Source of the DNA: Clostridium sp. OM02-18AC
Lineage (GTDB): Bacteria > Bacillota > Clostridia > Lachnospirales > Lachnospiraceae
Direction of reading: 5' to 3'
Assembly (NCBI RefSeq): GCF_003481825.1
Contig: NZ_QULW01000005.1
Span: forward strand, 62,001-126,000
Length of the DNA: 64,000 nt
The notes below the pieces were generated by a model that saw only the letters and a program-made list of their open reading frames with translations, was not told the origin of the DNA and searched no databases. Shown one piece after another: positions 42,728 to 52,526 of the stretch; position 1 is the stretch's first letter; every line of letters begins with the position of its first letter. The position numbers were made by a program, and so were the translations under genes.

Positions 42728-44683
42728 ATGAAGATCAAGGTATCAAACTACATTGCCGGAAAGCTGGTTGAGGCAGGGATCAATCAGGTCTTTACGGTTA
42801 CAGGAGGAGGCGCCATGCATTTGAACGATGCACTGGGCCATCAGGAAGGGCTGCACTGCCTGTACCAGCACCATGAGCAGGCATGTGCCATTGCGGCAGA
42901 GGCCTATGCCAGAATCCACAACAAGATCGGAGCCCTGTGCGTGACGACAGGCCCTGGCGGTACCAATGCCATCACCGGCGTAGTTGGCGGCTGGCTCGAT
43001 TCCATCCCGATGCTGATCTTATCCGGTCAGGTGCGCTACGACACCACTGCACGCTGGTCTGGTGTCGGCATCCGTGCCATGGGTGACCAGGAGTTTGATA
43101 TTGTAAAATCCATCGACTGCATGACCAAGTACAGCGAGATGGTGATCGATCCGCTGCGTATCCGCTATTGTCTGGAAAAAGCCATTTATCTGTCTTATTC
43201 CGGGCGTCCAGGTCCGACCTGGCTGGACATTCCGTTAGATGTCCAGGGCGCATATGTAGATACCGATGACCTGGTTGGATTTGATGCGGCAGATTATGAG
43301 GCTGGCGGCACCGGCTGGGCAGAAGCTGAACCGGCTCATGCAATCCCGGAGGATTACGCTGGAAAAGGGGAGCACCGTCAGGTACTTCCGAAACCGGTTT
43401 CGAAAGAACTGGCAAGAGAGATCATCGAGAAAATCCGCAGTGCGAAACGTCCGATTTTGTATGCCGGAAACGGAATCCGCATTGCTGGTGCGTTTGATGC
43501 CTTTATGGAAGTGGCAGACGGTCTGGGAATTCCGGCAGTCGTAGGCTGGAATGCAAATGACTGCATGTACGATGACTGTCCGTGGTATGTGGGCAGACCG
43601 GGCAATATGGGCGACCGTCCGGGCAACCTGGCTGTACAGAACAGTGACCTGGTATTTTCCGTGGGAAGCCGCTTAAGCATCCGTCAGGTCGGATACAATT
43701 ATAAGACCTGGGCGCGCGAGGCGTATGTGATCATGAACGATATCGATCCGGAGGAGTTAAAGAAGCCGAGTGTCCATGTGGATATGCCGGTTCAGGCAGA
43801 TGCAAAGGATCTCATGGAGACGATGGCAGCTGTTCTTCGGGAAGAATACGACAAAACCCCGGTATTTGACGGCGGCGAGGGCCTTCCGGGTATGACCTGG
43901 AGCGAGACCTGCCGGATGTACCGGGAGAAATATCCGACGATCCGCAAAGAACAGTTAAAACCGGATCCGACCCGCGAGGCGAATGTTTACGCGGTGGTAG
44001 AAGCACTCAGCAGCCGTTTGAGCGAGGATCAGATCACGGTAGTCGGAAATGGTTCTGCCTGCGTGGTCGGAGGACATGCTTATATCATGAAGAAAGGACA
44101 GCGGTTCTTATCCAACTCCGCGATTGCTTCCATGGGTTACGATCTGCCGGCAGCGATCGGTGCCTGCATGGCAGCCCATGATCCGGAATTTGAGGGGGAC
44201 GGATACAGCCAGCACGACATCATCCTGCTGACCGGTGAGGGCAGCATCCAGATGAATCTTCAGGAACTGCAGACCATCATCCACCACAAGATGCCGATCA
44301 AGATTTTCCTGATCAACAATGGCGGCTATCATTCCATCCGCCAGACCCAGCGGAATTTCTTCGGGGAGCCGTTGGTCGGAATCGGCGTAGACAGCCACGA
44401 TTTAAGCTTCCCGGATATGGGAAAACTTGCCCCGGCTTACGGTTATCCGTATGTGGCAGCATATCACAATGAGGAGCTGCCTGATGCAGTAGAAAAGACT
44501 CTGACCATGGAGGGACCGGCTATCTGTGAGCTGTTTGTGACGACGGACCAGAACTTTGAGCCGAAGTCCTCCGCAAAGCGTCTGCCGGACGGTACTTTAG
44601 TATCTCCGCCGCTTGAGGATCTTTCTCCATTCCTTCCAGATGAGGAGATGGACAAACTGATGATCATTCCGAGGATAAAATAA
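42728..44683 (+). CDS. Thiamine-diphosphate enzyme of the acetolactate synthase type, in a sugar locus
   Basis: 651-residue ThDP-dependent enzyme resembling the large subunit of acetolactate synthase. The N-terminal pyrimidine domain carries the catalytic Glu50 in HHEQACAIAAEAYAR and TTGPGGTNAITGV; the middle domain and the C-terminal ThDP-binding motif GEGSIQMNLQELQ ... FLINNGGY follow. No small regulatory subunit or other ilv gene is nearby; it heads a set of sugar-modifying enzymes, so branched-chain amino acid synthesis is unlikely. By analogy with YerE, which adds a two-carbon unit from pyruvate to a keto sugar, I infer a role in branched-sugar formation. An extra stretch near residues 180-210 is unusual. 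AGGAGGAG precedes the ATG at 42728. Confidence 0.75.
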   Translation: MKIKVSNYIAGKLVEAGINQVFTVTGGGAMHLNDALGHQEGLHCLYQHHEQACAIAAEAYARIHNKIGALCVTTGPGGTNAITGVVGGWLDSIPMLILSGQVRYDTTARWSGVGIRAMGDQEFDIVKSIDCMTKYSEMVIDPLRIRYCLEKAIYLSYSGRPGPTWLDIPLDVQGAYVDTDDLVGFDAADYEAGGTGWAEAEPAHAIPEDYAGKGEHRQVLPKPVSKELAREIIEKIRSAKRPILYAGNGIRIAGAFDAFMEVADGLGIPAVVGWNANDCMYDDCPWYVGRPGNMGDRPGNLAVQNSDLVFSVGSRLSIRQVGYNYKTWAREAYVIMNDIDPEELKKPSVHVDMPVQADAKDLMETMAAVLREEYDKTPVFDGGEGLPGMTWSETCRMYREKYPTIRKEQLKPDPTREANVYAVVEALSSRLSEDQITVVGNGSACVVGGHAYIMKKGQRFLSNSAIASMGYDLPAAIGACMAAHDPEFEGDGYSQHDIILLTGEGSIQMNLQELQTIIHHKMPIKIFLINNGGYHSIRQTQRNFFGEPLVGIGVDSHDLSFPDMGKLAPAYGYPYVAAYHNEELPDAVEKTLTMEGPAICELFVTTDQNFEPKSSAKRLPDGTLVSPPLEDLSPFLPDEEMDKLMIIPRIK

Positions 44684-45621
44684 TGCGAATTGTAGTAACA
44701 GGCGCGACCAGCTTTATCGGCGCGGCAACAGTAAGACAACTTTTAGAGGCGGGGCACCAGGTTTTTGCGGTGGTCCGCCCCGCTTCTTCTAATATGAAGC
44801 ATCTGGAAAAGATGGCGGAGGGCATAGACCGTGGGTCTCTTGTCATCCGCCAGCTGGACCTGGCAAATATCCGGGAACTGACCGGTTTTGCTGCGGATGC
44901 CTGGATCCACACCGGCTGGGATGGTGCCGGAAGCGACAACCGGACCAAACGTGACGTGCAGCAGAAAAACGTAACATATGCCCTGGATGCAGTGGAGGCA
45001 GCAGCAGCGCTTGGGTGCCGCCGCTTTTTGTTTACCGGATCCCAGGCGGAATACGGAGTCTGGCACCAGACAGTAGCAGAGGATACCCCCTGTCATCCGG
45101 TGTCTGAATATGGCAAGGCAAAGGTTGATTTTTGCGAAAAAGCGAAAATACTTTGCAAACGGAAGAATATGGAGTATATTCATACGAGAATATACAGCGT
45201 GTACGGTCCGGGAGACCACCCATATTCATTGGTTCAGTCCTGCCTTCGCACATTTTTGGAGGGCGGCAGCATGAAACTGGGCGAGTGTACACAGAACTGG
45301 AATTTTCTTTATATCGATGACGCGGTGGCGGCACTCGCTGCTTTGCTGACAGAAGGCAGCACCGGCGTCTATAATATTGGCAGCAGCGATACCAGACCGC
45401 TTAGGAATTATATCGAAGAAATGTATGCACTGTGCGGACATCGGGGGAGTTTTACCTATGGAGAACGGCCGCAGAATGCGGAAGGTCCGGCAGATCTGAT
45501 GCCGGATATCAGCAAAATCCTGCGGGAAACCAGCTGGCGCCCTGCCAGGACATTTGCGGAGGGAATTTATGAAACATTGCATAGCCTGCGGGAAGATCCT
45601 GCCGGAAAAGAGTCTCTTTAG
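44683..45621 (+). CDS. NAD-dependent sugar epimerase/dehydratase (first copy)
   Basis: Extended short-chain dehydrogenase of 312 residues acting on a nucleotide sugar. The N-terminal Rossmann motif is TGATSFIG; the active site has Ser in TGSQAEYG and the Tyr-x3-Lys motif in SEYGKAK; VYGPGDHPYSLV and WNFLYIDDA are the usual substrate-side motifs. The start ATG overlaps the stop of the ThDP-enzyme gene by one base. It is a paralogue of the epimerase two genes downstream. Reduction, epimerisation or dehydration of an NDP-hexose are all possible; the precise reaction cannot be read from sequence. Confidence 0.82.
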   Translation: MRIVVTGATSFIGAATVRQLLEAGHQVFAVVRPASSNMKHLEKMAEGIDRGSLVIRQLDLANIRELTGFAADAWIHTGWDGAGSDNRTKRDVQQKNVTYALDAVEAAAALGCRRFLFTGSQAEYGVWHQTVAEDTPCHPVSEYGKAKVDFCEKAKILCKRKNMEYIHTRIYSVYGPGDHPYSLVQSCLRTFLEGGSMKLGECTQNWNFLYIDDAVAALAALLTEGSTGVYNIGSSDTRPLRNYIEEMYALCGHRGSFTYGERPQNAEGPADLMPDISKILRETSWRPARTFAEGIYETLHSLREDPAGKESL

Positions 45622-46909
45622 TTTGAAAAATGCACCGGCATCGGCGCAGGACATTCCGGATACGGATGAAGTGAAGGACGATCAGGGCATTGCCCTGCAT
45701 TTGCATCAGTGCAGCGGCTGCGGACTGGTTCAGTTTGACTGTGAACCGGTGGCTTATTACCGCGATGTGATCCGCGCCGGAGGCGGTTCTTCCACGATGC
45801 GGGAATTACGGACCAGCCAGTACCGTCATTTGATCGAAACCTACCATCTGGAGGGAAAGACCTTTCTGGAGGCTGGCTGCGGCCGGGGTGAATTTTTGAA
45901 GTTTTTACAGGACTTTCCGGTTGAGATTTACGGAATAGAGCACAAGGCGGATCTGGTTGCGGCAGCGCAGGCAGAGGGACTTCGTGTCTGGCGAGAGTTC
46001 CCGGAGCGGGAAAACCAGAAATTCGGATATTCTGAGGAAGCCTCCATGCTGCCGGAGCGTGGCTGGAGCGTACCGGAAAAACCGTTTGATGTGTTCTTAT
46101 CCTTTAACTTTTTAGAGCACCAGCCAAGACCGGATGTTATGCTGAAAGCCATCTGGAACAATTTGGCTGAGGATGGCATGGGGCTGGTCACCGTGCCGAG
46201 CCTGGAATACATTCTGGAGAAGGAAAGCTATTATGAACTGATCCGTGATCATATCGCTTATTACACGTTTGATACACTTCGTGCATTATTAAACCACTGC
46301 GGTTTTGAGGTGCTCGAGGAGGAGATGATCAACCGCGATACACTTTCCATGGTGGTGAGAAAAACCGCCATGCCGGAAGACGGGAAAATGGAGCAGGATG
46401 ATCTTGCGGGTCTGGAACGCGCAGCATCAGGTGTACAGACAACTTCGAAATGTCTGGAAGCAGAAACTGGTGCACAGAGAGAACATGCAGAAAAAGCAGC
46501 GAAGGCACAGCGTGAAGACGCTGCAGATGCAGGCATCATCGCCCCTCTGACCGACGGCTATGCGGTGGTAAGCGGAGAAATCCGCGCACTGACAGAACGT
46601 CTGAACCGGGAAGGCAGACGTCTTGCCATGTGGGGAGCAAGCCATCAGGGATTTACCCTGGCATCGACTTCTGGTCTTGGGGAGTCTCTGACTTATATCA
46701 TCGATTCTGCTCCGTTTAAACAGGGGCGTTTTGCACCGGCTTCCCACGTGCCGATCGTGGCACCGGACCATTATTTTGAGGAACCGGTGGATGCAGTTTT
46801 GATCGTGGCACCGGGTTATACCGATGAGATCGCGGGCATCATAAGAACAAAGTTCGGTGCGGGTGTGGAGGTCATGACTCTGCGCACGAACCGGATTGAG
46901 CATCTCTGA
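45569..46909 (+). CDS. Sugar C-methyltransferase-type SAM enzyme
   Basis: 446-residue protein with the three-part architecture of NDP-sugar C-methyltransferases such as TylC3 and EvaC. It has an N-terminal zinc site with two Cys pairs (CIACG and CSGCGL), a SAM-binding domain with motif I FLEAGCGRGEFLKF, and a C-terminal Methyltransf_14-like domain (about 340-446: MWGASHQGFTLA, IDSAPFKQGRFAP, VLIVAPGYTDEIAG). A Glu/Ala/Lys-rich insert lies near 280-325. The start ATG at 45569 has GGAGGG just upstream and lies inside the preceding gene, overlapping it by 53 bases, so the two are coupled. It would put a methyl branch on a keto sugar, or bind one as a scaffold. Confidence 0.8.
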   Translation: MKHCIACGKILPEKSLFSLKNAPASAQDIPDTDEVKDDQGIALHLHQCSGCGLVQFDCEPVAYYRDVIRAGGGSSTMRELRTSQYRHLIETYHLEGKTFLEAGCGRGEFLKFLQDFPVEIYGIEHKADLVAAAQAEGLRVWREFPERENQKFGYSEEASMLPERGWSVPEKPFDVFLSFNFLEHQPRPDVMLKAIWNNLAEDGMGLVTVPSLEYILEKESYYELIRDHIAYYTFDTLRALLNHCGFEVLEEEMINRDTLSMVVRKTAMPEDGKMEQDDLAGLERAASGVQTTSKCLEAETGAQREHAEKAAKAQREDAADAGIIAPLTDGYAVVSGEIRALTERLNREGRRLAMWGASHQGFTLASTSGLGESLTYIIDSAPFKQGRFAPASHVPIVAPDHYFEEPVDAVLIVAPGYTDEIAGIIRTKFGAGVEVMTLRTNRIEHL

Positions 46910-47012
46910 GACCGCAAGGAAGAAGAAACGTTACTGATTCATGCAGTGCCTGCACAGGATCTGGCATGGAGTAAAAAAGCAGGAACGGCAGAAAACGACA
47001 GGAGTATGGAAT

Positions 47013-47960
47013 ATGATACAGAATTTTTCCGGAAAACGGATCGTGATGACCGGAGCTACCGGCTTTATCGGAAGCCATGTGGCAAAGTGGTTTTTGGAAG
47101 AGGGTGCGGAGGTTTACTGCCTGGTGCGCCCGCAGTCGCAAAAAACAGACTGTCTTCCGGTGCATGAGCACCTGCACCGGATCGCCGCACAGATGGATGA
47201 GGCGGTAGCGTGTGTCCCGCAGATCGGACATGCGGACGCGTTTCTGCATTTTGCGTGGCGCGGCGTGAACCGCCAGGAGATTGACTCACCTGAAGTACAG
47301 AAAACGAATATTGATGGATCGCTTCGCTGCCTGGAAGCAGCAAAGCTTCTGGGCTGCCAGGTGTTTATGGATGCCGGTTCCCGGGTAGAATATGGCATTA
47401 CTTCCGATGGCACCATGGAAGAGTCCATGGCGTGCCATCCGGTCAATGAATATGGGAAGGCAAAGCTTGCTTTTTTTGAACAGGCAGAAAAACTCTGCCG
47501 GGACATGCAGATGACCTATTATCACCTGCGTTTCTTCAGCGTTTACGGAAAAGGGGACCATCCGTGGTCCATCATTTCCACGCTGACGCGGGAACTGCCG
47601 GAAGGAAAAACGGTTTCCTTAAGTGCCTGCAGGCACCGCTGGAATTTTATGGATATCGCAGATGCATCCCGGGCAGTCGTAGAACTGTATCGCTACAGCG
47701 ACAGCCATCCGGGCGAATGCCATGCTGTGAATGTGGCTTCGGAAGATACCCGGGTATTGCGGGACTTTGTTGAGGAGATCCACACGCTGTGCGGCGGTCG
47801 CGGAAACCTGGAATACGGAAGCTTCATCCAGGCAAAGGAAGGTGCCCTTTCCATCTGTCCGGTCAATGAAAATATAAAGAAACTGACGGACGGAACCTGG
47901 AAGGAAGAGGTCTCTTTTGCGGAGGGAATCCGAAGGATGCTTCCACAGATACTGGCATAA
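47013..47960 (+). CDS. NAD-dependent sugar epimerase/dehydratase (second copy)
   Basis: 315-residue extended short-chain dehydrogenase, paralogous to the product of 44683-45621. Motifs: MTGATGFIGSH for NAD binding, MDAGSRVEYG with the active-site Ser, NEYGKAK with Tyr-x3-Lys, and VYGKGDHPWSII. The shared GDHP-W/Y-S signature of both copies suggests consecutive steps on related substrates. The start ATG at 47013 follows AGGAG with an eight-base gap; the 103 bases before it show no other gene. Confidence 0.8.
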   Translation: MIQNFSGKRIVMTGATGFIGSHVAKWFLEEGAEVYCLVRPQSQKTDCLPVHEHLHRIAAQMDEAVACVPQIGHADAFLHFAWRGVNRQEIDSPEVQKTNIDGSLRCLEAAKLLGCQVFMDAGSRVEYGITSDGTMEESMACHPVNEYGKAKLAFFEQAEKLCRDMQMTYYHLRFFSVYGKGDHPWSIISTLTRELPEGKTVSLSACRHRWNFMDIADASRAVVELYRYSDSHPGECHAVNVASEDTRVLRDFVEEIHTLCGGRGNLEYGSFIQAKEGALSICPVNENIKKLTDGTWKEEVSFAEGIRRMLPQILA

Positions 47961-48075
47961 AAATGTGGAAAAAACAAACAGAAGCATCAACTTCTGTGGA
48001 AAATTGTCATTCTGGATCTGGACAATGACAGCGATGGCAAACAAGTTACAAGAAACGATATGGAAGGAAACGATT

Positions 48076-49017
48076 ATGAAAAAGATCAGTGTGCTGATCC
48101 CCTGCTATAACGAGCAGGAAAATGTAGAGGCAATCAGCAAGGCGGTACTGGAGACCCTGACACGGGATCTGCCGCAGTACGACTATGAGCTGGTGTTCAT
48201 CGACAACGATTCTACCGATGAAACCCGCCCGATCCTGCGCAGACTCTGTGCAGAAAACCCGAAGATCAAGGCCATCTTCAATGCCCGCAATTTCGGACAG
48301 TTCAATTCTCCGTATTATGGCATGCTGCAGGTGACTGGAGACTGCGTCATTGAGATGGTGGCAGATTTCCAGGATCCGGTGGATATGATCCCGAAATACG
48401 TGAAAGCCTGGGAAGAGGGCTACAAGATCGTTATCGGCATCAAGACAAGCAGCAAGGAAAACAAGATCATGTATGCGCTCAGAAGTTTCTATTATAAAAC
48501 CATCAAGAAGCTGTCTGACGTGGAGCAGATTGAGCACTTTACCGGTTCCGGACTGTATGACCGGGATTTTATCGAGGTGCTGAGAAATCTGGATGATCCG
48601 ACCCCGTTTCTGCGCGGAATTGTGGCGGAGCTTGGTTATAAGCGGAAGGAAATCCCGTACGAGCAGCCGAAACGCCGTGCCGGAAAAACGCACAATAACT
48701 TTTACCGTCTGTACGATGCAGCCATGCTCAGTGTGACTTCTTACACGAAAGCAGGCTTACGTCTGGCTACGTTTGTGGGAGCCATCAGCGCATTTTTAAG
48801 TATAGTAGTTGCGATCATTTACCTGGTCATGAAGCTGATCTGGTGGGACCGTTTCCCGGCAGGCATGGCACCGATGTTGATCGGTATGCTGTTTTTAGGC
48901 TCAGTGCAGATTTTCTTCATCGGCATGGTGGGCGAGTATGTGCTCTCCATTAACCAGCGCGTGATGCACCGTCCGCTGGTCGTGGAGGAAGAACGCCTGA
49001 ATTTTGAGGAGAAATAA
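48076..49017 (+). CDS. GtrB/DPM1-like polyprenyl-phosphate glycosyltransferase
   Basis: 313-residue GT2 enzyme that transfers a sugar from a nucleotide sugar to polyprenyl phosphate. The GT-A domain begins SVLIPCYNEQENVEAISKAV, with FIDNDSTDETR and the metal-binding region MVADFQDP; two C-terminal transmembrane helices (about 235-260 and 273-300) are typical of GtrB/ArnC/YfdH enzymes. The start ATG at 48076 follows GGAAGGA. Such enzymes supply lipid-linked single sugars for glycan decoration outside the membrane; a matching flippase and GT-C acceptor enzyme are not visible here. Confidence 0.87.
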   Translation: MKKISVLIPCYNEQENVEAISKAVLETLTRDLPQYDYELVFIDNDSTDETRPILRRLCAENPKIKAIFNARNFGQFNSPYYGMLQVTGDCVIEMVADFQDPVDMIPKYVKAWEEGYKIVIGIKTSSKENKIMYALRSFYYKTIKKLSDVEQIEHFTGSGLYDRDFIEVLRNLDDPTPFLRGIVAELGYKRKEIPYEQPKRRAGKTHNNFYRLYDAAMLSVTSYTKAGLRLATFVGAISAFLSIVVAIIYLVMKLIWWDRFPAGMAPMLIGMLFLGSVQIFFIGMVGEYVLSINQRVMHRPLVVEEERLNFEEK

Positions 49018-49099
49018 TGGTTCGAACACAGAACTGTTTGAGGAGGAATAACGGTCCATGCGGAAACGGTGTGGAGCCGTTGTGAGGAGAAAAATTCAT

Positions 49100-51304
49100 A
49101 TGAAATACAAGATTGACGTAGTGCGGATCCGGGAAAATTCGATTCAGTTAAATGGCTGGGTTATCGGAAAGACACCGGAGTCCAAAGCGGAATTTGAGGT
49201 TCTGGATCAGGAAAAAAAGCCGCTTTCGATCAAATATGTGGCAACCCGCAGGGATGATGTGAGCCAGATCTACTATAAGCAGGTCTATGACCGGGATTAT
49301 GGCTTTGACATCCAGTTCCCGTATGAGCGTGGGGCGGACTACTGGCTGGTGATCCGCTGTGATGGAAAGACTGCCCGTGTGAAATACAATGAGGAGTTGA
49401 TCGCAAAGCGCGCCAGTGTGGCACACAAGCGCATGGAAAAGATCAAGGATCTTATGAACATGGAAACGGTTCATGTGGCACTGGAGTTTGGAAAGAAGTA
49501 TGGCTTAAAGGCACTGATTTTGAAGTCCCGCCACAAGCTGCAGGGTCTGGATAATGATTATGACTATGGTGAGTGGTATGAGCTGACCCGCCCGAAGGAA
49601 GAAGAACTGGCTGCCCAGCGTGAGACAAAATTTGCGAAGGAGCCGCTGTTATCCATTGTCATTCCGGCGTACAAGACTCCGGAGAAATACCTGCGGGAGA
49701 TGCTGGATTCCATTCTGGCGCAGACCTACAAAAACTGGGAAGTCTGCGTGGCAAATGGAAGCCCGAAGGGCGAGGGAGCCATTGTCAGCCGCGTTATGGC
49801 GGAATATACAAAGAAGGACAGCCGATTCCATGTGTCGGAGCTTGGGGAAAACCTGGGAATTTCCGGCAACACCAATGCGGCCCTGGAGATGGCAAAGGGT
49901 GACTTTATCATTCTGGCTGACCACGATGATACCATTCCGGAGCATGCTCTGTATGAGGTGGCAAAGACCATCAACGAGCACCCGGACTGCGATGTCATCT
50001 ATTCCGATGAAGATAAGCTGGATATGGACGGCGGTGCGCTGTTTGACCCGCATTTCAAACCGGATTTTAACCCGGACCTTTTAACCAGCGTCAATTATAT
50101 CTGCCATCTGTTTGTAGTGAAGCAGGAACTGCTGAACAAAGTAGGCGGCTTCCGCCACGAGTTTGACGGTGCCCAGGATTACGATTTCATTTTCCGCTGC
50201 ACGGAGAATGCGAAAGAAATCTGCCATATCCCGAAGGTGCTGTACCACTGGCGCTGTCACCAGGAGTCTACAGCCAGCAACCCGGAGAGCAAGCTGTATG
50301 CGTTTGAGGCAGGTGCACGCGCGATCATGGCACACTATGAGCGCATGGGCATCCCGGCTGAGAAAGTGGAAAAGGGCGTCGATTACGGAATCTACCACAC
50401 GACCTTTAAGATCCAGGGCGACCCGCTGGTGTCGGTTATCATTCCGAACAAGGATCACAGCGTGGACTTAGACCTCTGCATCCGCTCCATCATCGAGCGT
50501 GCCACCTACAAAAACCTGGAGTTTATTGTGGTGGAGAACAACAGCACCGAGCCGGAGACCTTCGCGTATTATGAGAAGATCCAGAAGGAATTCCCACAGG
50601 TGAAGGTCGTTCGCTGGGAACGGGAGTTCAACTATTCCGCGATCAACAACTTCGGAGCTTCCTTTGCAAAGGGCGAGTACCTGATGCTGTTAAACAACGA
50701 TACCGAGATCATTGCCCCGCGCCTGTTTGAGGAGATGCTTGGCTTCTGCCAGCGGAAAGAGGTCGGCATTGTCGGTGCCAGACTGCTCTATGAGGATGAC
50801 ACGATCCAGCATGCCGGAGTTGTGATCGGTTTTGGCGGCGTGGCAGGTCATACCTTTATTGGTCTGCATGAAGCGGAAAACAGTTATTTCCACCGTGCAA
50901 TGTGCGCACAGGATTACAGTGCCGTAACGGCAGCCTGCCTGATGGTGAAAAAGTCGGTTTTCCATGAAGTCGGTGGTCTGACTGAGGAGCTGGCTGTGGC
51001 ATTTAATGACGTGGACTTCTGCCTGAAAGTGCGGGCAGCCGGATATCTGGTGGTTTACGCACCGTATGCAGTGATGCATCACTATGAGTCCAAGTCCCGC
51101 GGTCTGGAGGATACACCGGAGAAGGTAGCACGCTTCAACCGGGAGTGGGCACTGGTGGCAAGCCGCTGGCCGGATATCTTAAAGAACGGGGATCCTTACT
51201 ACAATCCGAACCTGACCCTGCGAAAATCAGACTTTTCCCTGCGGGATCTCTTAAAAGAGAAGATCGGTGAGCCATATAAGCTTCCGGATCTGAAAGAGCA
51301 GTAG
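49100..51304 (+). CDS. Bifunctional glycosyltransferase with two GT2 domains
   Basis: 734-residue cytosolic protein. A beta-rich N-terminal domain of about 100 residues (LNGWVIGKTPESKAEFEVL) precedes a first GT2 domain (about 180-405: LSIVIPAYKTPEKYL, acidic motif LADHDDTIPEH, then YDFIFRC) and a second GT2 domain (about 440-700: VSVIIPNKDHSVDLDLCI, MLLNNDTEII, FNDVDFCLKV). Tandem GT2 proteins of this kind build rhamnose-rich or similar surface polysaccharides. The start at 49100 is supported by GAGGAG upstream. It lies 16 bases before another GT2 gene, in the same operon. Confidence 0.85.
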   Translation: MKYKIDVVRIRENSIQLNGWVIGKTPESKAEFEVLDQEKKPLSIKYVATRRDDVSQIYYKQVYDRDYGFDIQFPYERGADYWLVIRCDGKTARVKYNEELIAKRASVAHKRMEKIKDLMNMETVHVALEFGKKYGLKALILKSRHKLQGLDNDYDYGEWYELTRPKEEELAAQRETKFAKEPLLSIVIPAYKTPEKYLREMLDSILAQTYKNWEVCVANGSPKGEGAIVSRVMAEYTKKDSRFHVSELGENLGISGNTNAALEMAKGDFIILADHDDTIPEHALYEVAKTINEHPDCDVIYSDEDKLDMDGGALFDPHFKPDFNPDLLTSVNYICHLFVVKQELLNKVGGFRHEFDGAQDYDFIFRCTENAKEICHIPKVLYHWRCHQESTASNPESKLYAFEAGARAIMAHYERMGIPAEKVEKGVDYGIYHTTFKIQGDPLVSVIIPNKDHSVDLDLCIRSIIERATYKNLEFIVVENNSTEPETFAYYEKIQKEFPQVKVVRWEREFNYSAINNFGASFAKGEYLMLLNNDTEIIAPRLFEEMLGFCQRKEVGIVGARLLYEDDTIQHAGVVIGFGGVAGHTFIGLHEAENSYFHRAMCAQDYSAVTAACLMVKKSVFHEVGGLTEELAVAFNDVDFCLKVRAAGYLVVYAPYAVMHHYESKSRGLEDTPEKVARFNREWALVASRWPDILKNGDPYYNPNLTLRKSDFSLRDLLKEKIGEPYKLPDLKEQ

Positions 51305-51319
51305 GATGGAGGAGCACGT

Positions 51320-52309
51320 ATGAAAAAAGTAACGATCATCATTCCAAACTATAATGGTCTGAAATTCATGGAACCCTGTATGGCGGCGCTGGATCGGCAG
51401 ATCTGCCGGGACTTTGAGCTGCTGGTGGTGGACAACGGTTCCACCGATGGCAGCGTGGAATGGCTGAAGGAGCATGGGCTTCCATCGATTTTCCTCGAAA
51501 CCAATACTGGTTTTTCCGGTGCGGTCAATGTGGGAATCCGCGCAGCAAAAACACCGTATGTGATCCTCTTAAACAATGACACGGAAGCGGAGCCGGAGTA
51601 TGTCGGAGAACTTTTAAAAGCCATAGAAAGCTCTCCGAGGATCTTCTCCGTGAGCCCGAAGATGATCCAGCTTTACCATAAGGATCTGATGGATGACGGC
51701 GGTGATATGTACAGCATTATGGGCTGGGCATACCAGCGGGGCGTGGGGCAGGAAATCGAACGATATGACCGCCCCTGCCATATCTTTTCGGCCTGTGCCG
51801 GTGCGGCAATCTACCGCAGAGAGGTATTTGACGAGATCGGATACTTCGATGAGATGCATTTTGCCTACCTGGAAGACATCGATGTGGGATACCGGGCAAA
51901 AATTGCGGGATACTATAACCGTTACTGCCCGTCTGCGAAGGTGTTCCATGTGGGAAGCGGCACCAGCGGCTCTAAGTATAATTCCTTTAAGGTGAAGCTG
52001 GCAGCGCGCAATAACGTATATCTGAATTACAAAAATATGCCGGCACCACAGCTTTTGGTGAACAGCATCCCGATCGCCATGGGCATCGTCGGAAAGTACC
52101 TGTTTTTCAAAAAACTCGGTTTTGAAAAAGACTATATTGCCGGGATTTTTGAGGGAATCAAAACCGTAAAAAAGACGCGCAAGGTTCCTTACCGCAAGGA
52201 AGATTTCACGAATTATCTTGCCATTGAGTGGGAGCTGATCTATGGCGCGGCACTGTATATTTACGAGTTTTCCAGACGCCAGGTGAAGAAGGCAGGCAAG
52301 CGTGCTTAA
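51320..52309 (+). CDS. GT2 family glycosyltransferase (WbbL/rhamnosyltransferase-like)
   Basis: 329-residue glycosyltransferase. The N-terminal GT-A fold shows VTIIIPNYNGLKFMEPCMAA, VVDNGSTDGSV and VILLNNDTE (divalent metal site), then FAYLEDIDVGYRAKI near residue 195. The C-terminus is basic and amphipathic, suitable for membrane association. GGATGGAGGAG precedes the ATG. It resembles dTDP-rhamnosyltransferases of the WbbL group, but donor specificity is uncertain. The 217 bases after it contain a possible promoter for the next gene. Confidence 0.85.
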   Translation: MKKVTIIIPNYNGLKFMEPCMAALDRQICRDFELLVVDNGSTDGSVEWLKEHGLPSIFLETNTGFSGAVNVGIRAAKTPYVILLNNDTEAEPEYVGELLKAIESSPRIFSVSPKMIQLYHKDLMDDGGDMYSIMGWAYQRGVGQEIERYDRPCHIFSACAGAAIYRREVFDEIGYFDEMHFAYLEDIDVGYRAKIAGYYNRYCPSAKVFHVGSGTSGSKYNSFKVKLAARNNVYLNYKNMPAPQLLVNSIPIAMGIVGKYLFFKKLGFEKDYIAGIFEGIKTVKKTRKVPYRKEDFTNYLAIEWELIYGAALYIYEFSRRQVKKAGKRA

Positions 52310-52408
52310 GCGCTGCCGGCTGCACATCCTTGCGTGAACAGACGGCAGATTCTGGCTGCAGGGAGAAAAGTTAAGAGAAATTTAATATCTCAATCCAGTA
52401 AATTCGTG

Positions 52409-52414
52409 TATAAT
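52409..52414 (+). promoter_or_regulatory. Possible internal promoter -10 before the priming transferase
   Basis: A consensus TATAAT at 52409-52414 in an otherwise A/T-rich gap, with no good -35. It may start a second transcript for the sugar-1-phosphate transferase and LCP genes. Confidence 0.4.
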
Positions 52415-52526
52415 CGTTACGATTCCATTACGATGCCGAAAGACCGCCAGTTTGCGCGGATCCTGGCAAAATCCGTTGCTGTCTGTGCCATACATGGACA
52501 GTAATCTGAAAATCAGGGTGGACTAT

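Noticed and set aside
42728..44683. ilvB (branched-chain amino acid acetolactate synthase)
   Set aside because: No ilvN, ilvC or other amino acid gene is nearby, the protein is longer, and it is embedded in sugar-modification genes. The assignment remains open but sugar metabolism fits better.
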